From the NCBI GenBank assembly GCA_024138015.1, contig JAMXBB010000002.1, forward strand, positions 14,681,945-14,745,944: DNA of 64,000 bases. Reading direction: 5' to 3'. The notes beneath the pieces were generated by a model. It ran no database searches. It was not told where the DNA came from and saw only the letters and a program-made list of their open reading frames with translations. Made by a program: the position numbers and the translations under genes. This document shows, one piece after another, positions 24,501 to 36,573 of this stretch. Origin of the DNA: Lumnitzera littorea (Eukaryota > Streptophyta > Magnoliopsida > Myrtales > Combretaceae). Numbering within the stretch: position 1 is the stretch's first letter; each line of letters begins with the position of its first letter.

Positions 24501-26419
24501 TCCTTCTCTGCGTCCACAGCAAACACCCAACAAAATGTCCAATCATCCTCCTTTACTCTCGTCTCAAATTGTTCATCACATATCTCCATCACTGATAAAT
24601 TCAACCTACTTCCACCAGCTTTTCCTTGAAATATCGTTTCTCCATCATTAAGATTAACAATTTTATTCCTACACTCTATAATGGCTTTATTCTTTGACAA
24701 CCAATCTATTCCTACTATGACATCGTAACCCTGTAATGGTAATATCACAAGACTTATAGGATACTCCTTCTCCTGAATTTTTATTCTACCATCTGTTACT
24801 TCCTCTCAAGTTGTTACTTTCTCCCCAGTCGGAGTTCTAACTTTATAAGTTACATTAACAGTAACCACATTAATTTCTTGTTCATGTACAAATTTTTGAC
24901 TTGCAAAGGAATGTGATGCACCAGTATCAAACAGCACAAAAGCAGGTTGTCCATTTATCAGCACATGTCCTGGAATGTACTATTACTATGGTTACCAACT
25001 ACACTAGCATTCATAAATCTCAAAATGTAAATATTTCAATTCAATTCACACTTAAAATTATTATTACAATAGATAGTCTGAGTACGTACCAGTTACAAGT
25101 CCTTTATCATTTTCTTCTTCAACTCCCATGATCTCCTCGACATCATCATGGTGGTACTCCTCCATAAAATCCGAGAAATCCTCATTCTCCTCAATTTCTA
25201 TATCCTCCAGAGCAAAGATACGAGCAGGTGCAATGGCGTTATCAAAGCCTTCTGTTCGCTTAGCTCCTTGTACAAACTGTGGATAGTATCTGGAGAAATG
25301 ATCCTTTCTACCACACTTATTACACTTTACCAACTTCATCTTAGGGCATGCCTTCAGTACATGGTTCGGATCTCCACATATAAAACATTTCCCTTTAAGC
25401 TGAGTATAATTTCTTGGAAAATGATTTGCACCACACTTCCAGCATTTAACATTACCATCCTTGTCATAAAAACTCACACTCGGTATTGACTGCGCTGGGT
25501 TACTAGCCAGAGTTACTGGTCTCCTTCTCTTCAGTCCAGAATTGCTACTAGAGGCACCAGGATATGATCTCTTAAATGATGGTCCTGGTCGATATCCTCT
25601 ATTGATCTTTTGAGTCTACATTGCTTGTATTCTCACACGATTATCTTCCAATTGCCTTGCCTTATCTACCACTTCATTGTAAGTGGTAAAACCGTAATCT
25701 AACAGCTTGCAACACATTGTGGGGTCAAATCCAGTAAGGAACAAATCTTTCTTCAACTCTATATTGTCTCGGTATGAACTAGGTACATATTGTAACAATC
25801 TATTGAACTCAGTCTCATACTGGGTTACACTCATGCTTCCCTTCTTTAGTTCAAACAGGTCTCGCACCATTCTATTTTGGACACTATGAGGGAAATACTC
25901 CTTCCTGAATTCCTCCTTAAATTGTTGCCAATCAATGTTACTTCCAAGTTGCCTTGCTCTTGAGTCCCACCATACTCTTGCAGCTAACTTTAACATGAAT
26001 GTACCGTATGACAACTTTTGAGATTCCGGGACTCTAAAAGCCTCAAAACTTCGTTCAATTTGGGCTAGCCAATCATCAGCTAGATCTGGCCTACCCATCT
26101 CCCCTTCGAAATAACAATTGGCTTTTATAAATTTAAGAAGTTTATTTACCTCTTGAGGTCGCTCCATTCGGTGTTCAACTTCTTGGGGTCTCCTGTTTCC
26201 CACATTACCACCAGTCAGAAGATGTTGAATCAACATTCCTTGCTGCCTCATCATTGTATGCATACTGGCAAGTATTTGTCCAATAGGCATATTCTCCTGT
26301 GAAGGAGGTGGAGGTAAATCTTGTCTATTCTGTTCCCTTAGTGGCGATGGTGCTTGTGGTGGAGGGTTTTGATTTCCTTCAGTTTCCCCTTGACTACTTT
26401 CGTTTCCAGCTTCAGCCAT
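21590..26419 (-). pseudogene. chromovirus gag-pol, one frame with isolated stops
   Basis: It starts at ATG 26,419 (MAEAGNESSQGE) and stays in one frame for 1,610 codons. Gag: proline-rich start, WLAQIERSFEAF and VWWDSRARQ, a LFLTGFDP region, then three zinc-knuckle-like units at about 25,330-25,445, of which only the middle one keeps all four ligands (CFICGDPNHVLKAC). Protease: FDTGASHSF near 24,925. RT: VKKKNGTMRLCIDYRELNK, with active site VVFIDDILIYS. RNase H: SDASRNGLG and YTDHKSLKYF. Integrase: CLTCQQ, MDFVVVLP, SDRDSRF, YHPQTDGQSERTIQ. C-terminal end: IKWNEGPDLEMTWEP, chromodomain-like. Premature stops: 25,616-25,618, 24,806-24,808, 24,131-24,133, 23,606-23,608, 22,934-22,936, 22,058-22,060, 22,040-22,042. 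A 120-nt stop-rich block sits at 24,970-25,089. No domain is missing, but this copy is not autonomous. Confidence 0.92.
24970..25089 (-). other. candidate intron at the gag-protease junction
   Basis: On the minus strand this block begins GTACGT and ends ATTCCAG. It is 120 nt (40 codons), AT-rich, and contains about ten stops in the gag-pol frame, against about seven in the other 1,570 codons. Taking it out joins ...GLVT to GHVLINGQ in frame, and the distance from this VTG to the DTGAS protease motif then fits the ungapped spacing I recall for related elements. An intron here would separate Gag (stop at 25,064-25,066) from Gag-Pol. The alternative is a 120-bp insertion or decayed linker. Confidence 0.55.
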
Positions 26420-26927
26420 GATCGCTTAATAATTTACTTATAATCCTGCATTCATACATATCTATAAGTTATCCCTACTTTTGTTTAAAGAATGTTAATA
26501 AATGCTGGCAATGAGTACTCATATCAAATAGTAAAGACAATATCATTGAAGTCAACATACTTAGTAGTCTAACTTCCATTATATATTTCATTTAACCTTA
26601 CATCACCACTATTACAACTTTAAAACAAAAGATACAACTCGATAATCTTTCAAATACATACATCAAATTTATAACTCGATTACATCATTACTTACATCAT
26701 CTAATACAGACTCGATCTTTACAACTGTACAAGACAAAAGGTTACATCAAACTTAATTACAACATACACTTAACTTGATCCAGAAGCTAAAAAGTACATC
26801 AAAAGTAAAAAAGATACATCAAAAGTCGAAATACATCAAAAGATCCTAAAATACATCAGTATCCATCAAAATTGCTACTGGATCATATCTAAAAACCTAA
26901 CTAAAACAAGTCAGTCGTATAACTAAG

Positions 26928-28087
26928 CTAGTCCTCCTCTGAATCTGTGGTAGCTACTCCATCAAATGAGTCGTGACCCATATAGCCTCCTACAGAATGA
27001 TCCTCAAGCTCGCTGTCTGATGCGGAGTCTATAAACACGATCTCCGGAGTCTCAGGAATCACAATCAGCTCCTGCACATCATCATCATCCGATTCAGCTG
27101 TAGCACCAGCTCCATCTCCAGCTATCACGGTGTCTGCGATCACCTGCATGACTACCGTATGTATATCTATATCAGGCTCACTCTCGTTCTTTTGCTCTTC
27201 CTCAAGGTCTTCTTCTGGTTCCTCTTCTTCAGGGTCCTCCTCTGGATCTTCCTCTGGATCCTCCTCGGGGTCTTCCTCAACATAGACTCCATCCACGTGA
27301 GGTTCAACTGGTGGTGGGTTTTCTGGTGGTGATTTTGGTATTTCCAACTCAGGTTCAGGGTTAGGGTTCAATGCTACCTCTATACCATCCCCAGCAGGCT
27401 CTGGAAACTGTGGAAACCAATCAATGATCCCTGGTGGGTACTGTCTAGGAATGTATGGAATGTCAGCAGGGATGTATGCAATACTAGCAGGGTATGGTCT
27501 CCCATCCTCTAACCTAGCAGGAAAATACCGTAAGGGCATCATCGGGGTTATAATTCCCTCTTTCTCCAACCATCTCTGCTCATAAGCGGCTATAGCAGTG
27601 TATCTATTATACTGGGGGCCTAAACTCATTTCCATCCATGCCCACTCATCCTTCCAACTGTAGCACATTTTATCGTGGAACTTATTAATGATCTCATCAA
27701 CCGTCCTAAATATATTCCAATCAACTAGTTCCATTAGTAGCCATTGTAATTTCACCTTATAGTCAATAGGAGATACTTCTCCATTCCATCCAAACCGTAT
27801 CCAACTATGAATTAACTCTCCCCTTCGACCCTGTAATTATAATTAAACCAATTAATATTTCTTATGTTAAAGATTTAGGTTACTTATGTTATACAATCTT
27901 TTATCGCCCACTTAATATTACCCACTCTCAATATTCTTATAATGTCTATTTCTTTTAAGGTATGACGCTTCAAAGCGAGTTTACTAAAACTACGCTCTGA
28001 TACCAACCGAGAACTATTACGCCCCAAAGTCGCAAAGTCGCAACAGTCCCGCCGTGTAAACCATTCTATGATAGTAACTGGCCTCAT
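26928..28087 (-). CDS. accessory ORF upstream of gag in the chromovirus
   Basis: Not a known gag or pol domain. The main part is open from 27,830 to the stop at 26,928 (300 codons). Its N-terminal half is tryptophan- and tyrosine-rich and looks globular (IHSWIRFGWNG, FHDKMCYSWKDEWAWMEM). A proline-rich middle follows, then an acidic tail with tandem EEDPEEDPEEDP units and an SDDDD stretch. It lacks a good ATG at its start but is preceded by a splice-acceptor-like TTATAATTACAG (AG at 27,831-27,832). An upstream frame from ATG 28,085-28,087, inside the LTR, is open for 54 codons to a possible donor (GA|GTGGGT at 27,925); this join would keep frame and give 354 residues. No stop occurs in the main part, unlike gag-pol. 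Function unknown; the splice is inferred. Confidence 0.5.
27994..28005 (-). other. chromovirus primer-binding site
   Basis: The minus strand reads TGGTATCAGAGC, the standard complement of the initiator tRNA-Met 3' end, nine bases inside the 5' LTR end. Confidence 0.92.
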
Positions 28088-30893
28088 AGTGCCTACCATA
28101 GAGATAATCTACACAAGGCGTCGACGACTCCTCGCTTTGAAGTAAACAGTTCGATTAATGAGTATACAATAATTATGATAATTATCACAAAGTTCTATAA
28201 AACATAGATAATTATAAATAAGTCCACAGAGCTTTCCAGGAAGTTTTACACAATAACTACAGTTTACTAATTTACAGAATAACTAACAGTCTTCAACCTT
28301 TAACTACAAGGTTAGTCTAGTTACACATTTGCTAAATAACTTGATCCTCACACCCCTGGCTTCAAAAAAACTAACCTCTGGATAATTGTAAAGGCGGCAT
28401 AGTACTTGAAGAGATTACAAATCAGAACCTGCAAAAAGATCTATAAGGGTATGGGCAACTACAGCTCAGTAAGTTGAATTGGAGACTTATGAATGCATAC
28501 AAGCATAAACAGGGTTATCAAACAATTATTTTCATGCAATGCAACAATCAAGTGTCATCGCACAACGTAGTCCGGTCTGTTGTGAAATCAGAGAAATTTC
28601 ATCAGCTCCAATCCGGGTTGAGGAGTTCCATGTTATGCAGCAGCTCACAACCAAACCCAGGCTTGTGCAATGGAGACCTCGCTCCTCCCGCGACTACCTT
28701 CGAACCATTGACTTCACCCCCGCCGCGACCTCCTTTCCTGTCACTTAGTTTCATTGAGGATGAAGAAGGGACCATTTTGCAATCCTGTGCTATCCCTTTC
28801 GAAGAGGTCGGTATTTGGTTGGAGAGTCCTATGATCCCCTAACGGGTTGCAATGCATGACATTTTCGGTTATTAAGGTCGACTAAGATTAAATTTCGGTT
28901 AGGGTATTCAACAAGTTCATACCAATTCAATCAGTCACAAAATCATTCACAGTACAAATTCCAGCACGAATTCAGATACATCAAACACATGCGCAAACTA
29001 TTTACAACTACAATCATATACAAGCCTAAGTCTCCGAGTACTACAAAACTAGTACTCTATTACAATAAGCAATAACTCAACTTACCTGAATTTGCTCAAT
29101 CGTTTGATCTTCTAGTTGCTAGTTGATTTGTTTCTGGGTGTCCTATAATACAAATAGGTTCTTTTAGTACTTATATTTTATGGATTCTTATTCTAATTTA
29201 TAATATACTTATTTTCGTCATGTATACCTACAACGTATTAATAATTCTTTGTATTCTATTTCGGGGTTCGGCTCCTAAACTAGATTCTAGTTTTAATTCC
29301 TAAATCGTAATTAGGCTCGAATCCCAATGTGACATTAATCACCTTATGCTCGGGTATTCAAATATCCTATTGGGTCGTAATTTTAGTATTCTAAACTATT
29401 CGGTACACGCTAACCCTAATTGAGGTATCGGATTTATTCCCGATGTGTAAAAATCTTACATTTTGAGATATTTACTTAAAATTAAATATTATTTCAGATT
29501 TATTATTTTTCTGATTTCAATTATAATATTATCTAAATAACTTTATTTTTTTAGATTTATTAATTTACATTTTCTTATATTCTTTACCTAATTTCCTTAA
29601 TTAACCATACTTAGTACCTAAAGGCTAGGATTAGGGTTCCACTGCAAAGATTAACTTCCTTAAACATCTAATTAAGATCCAAATCAGTAATTAACATCCT
29701 AATCACCTAATTAATCATAAATCACCCAATTTTACCATCATTTTAGGGCTAAAAATGAACTTAAAATTTTCGAAAATTAATTTAAAAAGAATGGCTTCAT
29801 AGTACTATTCTACATCATATGAGAATCCTACAGAAAAATTTTGAGCCCCAAACTACATCCCTAAGCCTATTTAATTTCCGGTTTAATCATGTTTGGTTTT
29901 GAACAATTTGTTAGGGACCCTATATTTTCAGACATAATTAAACTAAACCAATATTTTTCCCTAAATCTACATACAATAAAACCTCAGAATAACAAGTTTC
30001 ATAATTTTCTGGGCAAAATAACTAATTTTACAAAATTATACAAAAATTGAGGTGAATAAATGACTAACCTGTTTGAAGCTTTCTGGCCGTCCAAACTCAG
30101 TCCAAGGCTGTCGGCCGGTCCAGGCGGTGGTCCTAGTGTAGGGTGGTGGTAGTGGTTCGGTCCCAGGTGATGGTGGGTAGTGGTTTTAGTTCACCTTGCT
30201 AATCTGCACAGTTTTCTTTTCTTTTTTTTTTTTCTTGAATTTCTCTCGAATTTTTTTGTGTTTTGATTTTTCTCAGATCACAAACTAGCCAAATGACTTC
30301 TGGAAATTTTTTCCTTATTTATAGACAATTGTAGAATTTAATGTGCATTAATTTGATGGGATTTTGCCCCAATTTCTTGATTTTAGACTTTTTGTTTGTC
30401 CAATTTCTATTGGTTAATTTTTTCTTTTCAGTCCACGACCTGATCTTGTTGCAGTTATCCTCTTCTGATTTTTTTATAATTATTTTGTATTTTTATTTAA
30501 TTATTTACTTAGTTTTCGGCCAATTTTAGTAATTACGCGTATTTTTATCTATACGTAAATACATGTAGGGTACACGTGAACATTCCTAAATATTATTTTG
30601 GTCATTCTAAAATTTTTAGTATACATATAATCTATTTTTACTAATTTATTAGTTATTATATTACACTTTTTGCCTTTTCGGTAATTAGCAGTTATTATGC
30701 TTAAAATTTGAAAATTTTATAGTCTCCTATTTTATTACTTATTTTCTTAAATTTAAGTTTACAAGGTCATTTTTACTGGTATTTTGTTAAATAGTTTATA
30801 ATTTGGGTTTGATCGAATCCTTTAGCCGATCGCCCTAAACCTTGGGTTTTAAGCTCAAACCTATGGTTACTTGGCTTAACTTTAGGGCTTACA
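28015..30893 (-). repeat. chromovirus 5' LTR
   Basis: 2,879 bp, termini TGTAAGCCC (30,893) and GGGGCGTAATA (28,015). TATA box on minus at 30,316-30,324, so U3 is about 570 bp and the transcribed R-U5 part about 2.3 kb. Relative to the 3' LTR it has a 16-bp deletion near 29,580 and a longer T tract near 30,215. Confidence 0.92.
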
Positions 30894-30898
30894 GATTG
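30894..30898. repeat. target site duplication GATTG, right
   Basis: It matches 18,596-18,600. Confidence 0.9.
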
Positions 30899-32829
30899 TG
30901 AGCTAAGCTGGAGGCTATGGGCTATGTAGATCCTTAGGCCATAAGGGCCAAATTTTGCATATAGGGTATCAATATAATTTTAAAAATCTTTAGATAGCTA
31001 GAATAATTCATTCTTGAAAATAGGAAAATTACATGCAAGGAGATTAACCTTTTGATAAATTTTAAATAGAGAGTCAAACTTTTAAATTTTTAAAATAGAA
31101 AATCAACATTATGCAATATGGTTCAAATTAGAGATTCCATCACAATTTCATTTTAACCTTATTGATTTGAACCGATGTAGCATGCTTAGCTGATAGGTAT
31201 ACATTGACGTACCTTTTGGTGGAAAAAAAATATTACAATATACATAAAATTCGACCTAACCTAACTTGAAGCTTTAAACTCCACCTTCTTCCTCCACTAA
31301 TAGCAACTTAAAGAGAGAGAAATGAGATTATTTTTGCCAATTTAATCGGATTTCACGCCAACTTTTTATTTAAAGGATTAAGTAAGATAATGACATGTTA
31401 AAAATAAATTAAGAATTAAATAAGATCACATGAAAAGCAATATTATCAAACCAAAATCGAAAGACTAATTTGAGAATGAGAAGGGGTCAAGGATTGAGGA
31501 GGTAAAATTGTCGAATTGGGGTGAACTAAGGTCAATAAAAATATTATGATATGATTTATATTTATTTATGATGTGTGAGATCCCACAAAAAATTGGCCAT
31601 AAGCTCGAACTTGGATGGTTTGGTATTGGTATGTAAAATTCGAGCTCAATCGAAAAATTCTCTGATTACACTCAAAATTTACGACAAGAATATGTATAAA
31701 AAAAAAAAATAGTCAGACTAACCCATGGGTTTGGATTTTGAAAATGGAATAACAAAATAATAATGTAGTTAAAGGGCTATAATAGCAACATTAGTTGGTA
31801 ATTATCACAAATGCGCAATTTAAGCTTTAACTAGACACAGACACCTTAAATTGCTAATAGAAAGTTGTAATTGTTGTTCATTGTCTTTTCAAAGCAGAAA
31901 ATGAGCTTAATGACACTACGAAACCTTAGGAGTGAATTAATCATCTCATAAAAATAATAATGTGGTAAGATATGGCATCTAAATAACATATATGTCTTAC
32001 GGATATATAAGGTATATAACATTAGTTTTGTAAATGCTAACATGAGATTTAAATTATAGATATATATCATTAAAATATATCAATCATCAAGAGTTATAAC
32101 AAATGCATGGAAAAAAAGATATATATATACACACACACACACACATACACATATATGTAATGATAAATTTGACTTCAAGACGAAGAATGGATTTTAGTAG
32201 CAAAATTATAATGATAAGGAATATAGGGGCATAGGTATAGTAAATTAGTAATAGGATTTTGATTAATGATACACAAATATACATACATCTATACATATAT
32301 AAGCATATTATACTAAAATTATATATTATTAGGAATTTCCAATAAGTGCAAGTGGAATAAGGAAATCACAACTCTAAAGTTTACATGGTGATTGATAGAA
32401 AAACTAAGAGGGACTAATTTTAGTAAAACATAATATAAGGACACATGCTTTCTAAAGATTACTTGGACAACTATTAGGTGTGCAAGTAAATTGGAGTACC
32501 AAGCTTTCATAACTGGCCATGCTATAAAATCCCTTGACCCTTCCTAGCAATAGTTTGGCAACCTACATATCGTATAGAGCAATCAAGAATTTAAATTTAA
32601 GTAATGGTAGGAAAAATTGAAGAAACAAGTCACTTAGGCCTCTAGTCATCATGGTTCAGGAGTCAACAAAGAGTTTGCTATTACGCCCATCCAAACCTTA
32701 AAGAAGCATACCACGTTGCCTCTCCAACATGGTTGTTGCCATCATTAGTCACTAGAGCTCATTGCACCAGTGAGTGTCCAAAATTCCTTTGATTTTCAAT
32801 CAATTACTAAAAATACTAGGTTAAACTAG
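30899..32829. other. intergenic with short microsatellites
   Basis: AT-rich, no gene recognised. It holds a TA/CA microsatellite at about 32,120-32,160 and short open frames (31,846-32,510, minus) made of hydrophobic low-complexity residues that look like chance. Confidence 0.5.
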
Positions 32830-34086
32830 AAAATAATGAAAAAAAAAATGATATTTTCTTTTTTAAATTTTTATGTAGAATCCAAGAAAAATGTTATTTT
32901 GTTAAAAGTAAGTTGTCATATATGATGTACCTAAGAAACTACTACAATTGAGCATTCTTCGTAGTTGTTTTTAGAACCCTTAACGATATAGTTTCTACCC
33001 CATTAAAACTATTTTCTAAACTTTTGTTAATCGTTGAGCTCATAAATTAAGGTAAAAATTGGATTTTCAAAGCTTCTTGCATTTTCTCTATGAAATCCAC
33101 TTAGAATATGATCTTAGTTGGTTTGAGGCTTAATCTGATGATAGATGATGATGTGAGAGCAAATTTGATTGGTAAAAGTGATAGATTTCGAACATATAAG
33201 AGATTTGTAGAGGAATTTTTAAATATGTAAATTTTGATATTTTTTACATATAAAGTGTTAAATGGAGTTCACTAGAAATATGACATGAATTGAGGGCGTA
33301 TATGATGTTTTGATGTTAGCCTTTACATTGAAATGAGGGGAGGTCATGGTAATTTAATTTTGAATGTAGCATTTATGCAGAAACAGAGGATAAGTTAGAA
33401 GGTTTTTAGGTAAATGGTGTATTCAATACGTATTTAGAAGTTAAATAGGAGATTGTATGTACAAATAATAGTTGGGTTGAAGTCAAAGGATAGGTTAGAG
33501 GGTGTTTTTGATTATTCTTGAATACACTATATTCAGAGGATAATTCAAAGGATGAATTAGAGAATAGTTGGAAACGAATTAATGATAAGTGACTTAAGGA
33601 TTTGAATGCCTAAGCATAACAGTACTCTAACTTAAACTTAGGTTAATGAACTAAAACATAGAATAATAATATATATTGTACTTGTATGAGTACTAAAATG
33701 TCATTTATATTCTAGGGACTTACAGTAAAGATACACATCAAAGTACACCAAGGTAAGCAACAAGGAGTCTAGGTAAGTTGGGATACATGCGTGACAGCAT
33801 ATTAAAGAACCGTGTTAGAGTACTTAGAGACCTGAAAGTGCATTTGGTTATGTTTATAGCTTAATTGAATGTGCACATACCTCGTATGTGATTGTTTACT
33901 TCAATAGTGAATGTGCTTGATTTGCTTTATCTTGTTACTGTATTGATCACCCCTAATCGGAACTAACCAACGACTGACCCTTAACTTAATTGGACATGCA
34001 TAACAATCCACTAAGGAAACGATTAGGTATGTTAAACCAAATACCGACCTCTTTGATGAAAATAGTTGAAATGGTCTTTTCCCTAC
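32830..34086 (+). repeat. old, diverged LTR fragment of family A
   Basis: It keeps the order of landmarks seen in the solo LTR at 13,326: GTAGAATCC and ATGTTATTTTG early, then GGAGTCTAGGTAAGTTGGG (33,763-33,781), a TG-rich stretch, a GGACATGCATAAC stretch, and AAATACCGACCTC near 34,040. It is much more diverged than the other copies. It is cut at 34,086 by the start of a younger LTR. The left boundary is approximate. Confidence 0.5.
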
Positions 34087-36573
34087 TGTAAGCCCTAAAG
34101 TTAAGCCAATAGACCGTAGGATTGAACTTAAAGCACAAGATTTAAGATAATCGGTTAAAGGATCCGATCAAACTTAAATTATAAACTATTGAGAGAAAAA
34201 TTAGTAAAAATGACCCCGTAAACTTGAATTTAAGAAAATAAGTAATAAAATAGGAGACTATAAAATTTTCAAATTTTAAGTATAATAATTGCTAATTACC
34301 AAAAAGGCGAAAAGTGTAATTTAATAACTAATAAATTACTAGAGATAGATTATATGTATACTAAAAATTATAGAATAACCTAAATAATAATTAGGAATGT
34401 TCACTTATACCCCATATGTATTTACGTATAGATAAAAATACGCGAAATTACCTAAATTGGCCAAAAACTTAGTAAATAATTAAAGAAAATTATTAATTAA
34501 TTGTGGAAAAATCAGAAAAAAATCATAAGGGTATGGAATGATCCAAATATGGTTGTAGCAGGTCAGAATCTAAAAAAGAAAAGTTACCCAATTAGAATTA
34601 GGCAACACAAAAGCCAAAAATCAAGGAAATGGGGCAATGTCATGTCTAATTAATGCATATTAATTACCAAAAACGTCTATAAATAGGGGAAAAATTCACA
34701 GAACTCATTTGGGCAGTGAGAAATTAGAAAAAAATAGAGAGACTCAAAAATTCAAGAGAAAATCCAGAAAAAAAAAAAAAACTGTGCAGATAAGGCTAGT
34801 GAGCCAAACCCCCACCTCACCACCATCTGGGACCGAGCGACCACCACCACCCCACTCCAAAACCATCGTCTAGGCTGGCCAACATACTTGGACCGGGTTT
34901 GGACAGCCAAAAAGTATTGAACCGGGTGAGTCCCATAATTGCTCCGATTTTGTATAATTTCGTAAAATTAGTTATTTTCCTCAGAAAATTATGAAACTTG
35001 TTATTCGGAGGTTTTATTGTATGTAGATTTAAGGAAAAATAGTGATTCAGTTTAATCACGTCTAAAAATGTAGGGTTCTTAACAAATTGAGCAAAACCGA
35101 GCATGATTAGAACTAGAAATAAATAGGCTTAGGAGTGTAGTTTGGAGCTCAATTTTTTTCTATAGAATGCTTATGTGATATAGAACAGTGCTATGAAGCC
35201 ATTTTTTAAAAATTAATTTTTGAAATTTTTAAGTTAATTTTTAGCCTTAAAATGATGGAAAAATTGGATAATTTTGGGTTAATTAGGTAATTAAGACATT
35301 AATTACTGGTTTAGATAGTAATTAAATGTTTAGAGATGTTAATCTCTGATATGGAAACCTAGTCCTAGCCTTTGGAGTATTAAGTATGGTTAATTTAGGA
35401 AATTAGGTAGTTATTGCAAGAAATTAGTAATATGTGAAATTGAAAATTAATAAATCTAAAAAATTAAGGTTATTTAGATAATATTATAATAAAAATCAGA
35501 ATAATACTAAATCTGAAATAAAATTTAATTTTAAGTAAATGTATAAAAATGTAAGATTTTCTCATATCGGGAATAAATCCGATACCCAAATTAGGAATAG
35601 CGTATACCGAATAGTTTAGAATACTAAATTAAGACCCAATAGGATATTTGAATACTCGAACTTAATGTGATTAATTTCACATTAGGATTTGAGCATATTT
35701 AAGACTTAGGAATCAAAACTAGAATCTAATTTAGGGTCTGAACCTCGAATTAGAGTAGAAAGAATTATTAGTATATAATAGGTATACATGGAAAAAAATG
35801 AGTTAAATTATAACTTAGAATATGAATCCTTAAAGTATAAGTGCTAAAGGACCTATTTGTATTATAGGATACCTAGAGACGAGTCAGCTTGCAATTAAGT
35901 GATCGGGCGACTGAGAAATTCCAAATAAGTTGAGTTATTACTTATTATAATAAAGTACTATTTGTATGGTACTCGGAGACTTAGGATTGTATATGGTTGT
36001 GATTGTAAGTAGTTTACGCATGTGTTTGACATATCTAAATTCGTGCTGAAATTGTGATATGATGGATTATGTATTATGAGTGAATTGGTGTGAATTGTTT
36101 GAAAACTCTAAATGAAATTTAATCTTATTCGACTTTAATGACCAAAAATGCCATGCATTGCAACCCGTTAGGGGATTATTAGGATTATCCAACCAAATAC
36201 CGACCCCTTCGAAAGGGATAGCACGGGATTGCATAATGGTCCCTTCTTCATCCTCAGTCGAACTAAGTGACAGGAGAAGAGGTCGCAGCGAGGGTGAAGT
36301 CAATGGTTAGAAGGTAGTCGCGGGAGGAGCGAGGTCTCCATTGCACAAGCCTGAGTTTGGTTGTGAGCTGCTGCATAATATGGAACTCCTCAACCTGGAT
36401 TAGAGCGGGCACAATTTCTCTAATTTCACAATGGACCGGACTATGTTGTGCGATGACACTTGATTGTTGCATTGCATGAAAATAATTGATTGATAATCTT
36501 GTTTGTGCTTGTATGTATTCATGAGTCTCCAATTCAACTTACTGAGCTGTAGTTGCTCATACCCTTATAGATC
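34087..36573 (+). repeat. family A LTR, 3' end missing
   Basis: It starts TGTAAGCCCTAAAG inside the older LTR fragment and is collinear with 13,326-16,237 and with the inverse of 18,601-21,484. TATA box CTATAAATAG at about 34,677. It runs through GACCCCTTCGAAAGGG near 36,205 and the GAGCTGTAGTTGCTCATACC block, then stops at CTTATAGATCC (36,573), about 400-450 bp short of the usual end. The following sequence is unrelated, so no target duplication can be read. Confidence 0.8.

Larger units (their letters stand above)
18601..30893 (-). mobile_element. complete 12.3-kb Ty3/gypsy chromovirus, Tekay/Del-like
   Basis: Two nearly identical 2.88-kb LTRs (18,601-21,484 and 28,015-30,893) are flanked by a perfect target duplication GATTG (18,596-18,600 and 30,894-30,898). 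PBS (27,994-28,005) and PPT (21,485-21,498) are in place. One reading frame from 26,419 to 21,590 carries gag, protease, RT, RNase H, integrase and a chromodomain-like end, broken by about seven isolated stops. An extra open frame lies between PBS and gag. LTRs differ by scattered substitutions, a 16-bp deletion in the right copy near 29,580 and a T-tract length change near 30,215, so insertion is relatively young. It belongs to the same family as the solo LTR at 13,326. Confidence 0.92.

Noticed and set aside
31846..32510. Three hydrophobic minus-strand frames of 63-74 codons
   Set aside because: They come from TA/CA-rich microsatellite sequence; no start context or homology recognised.
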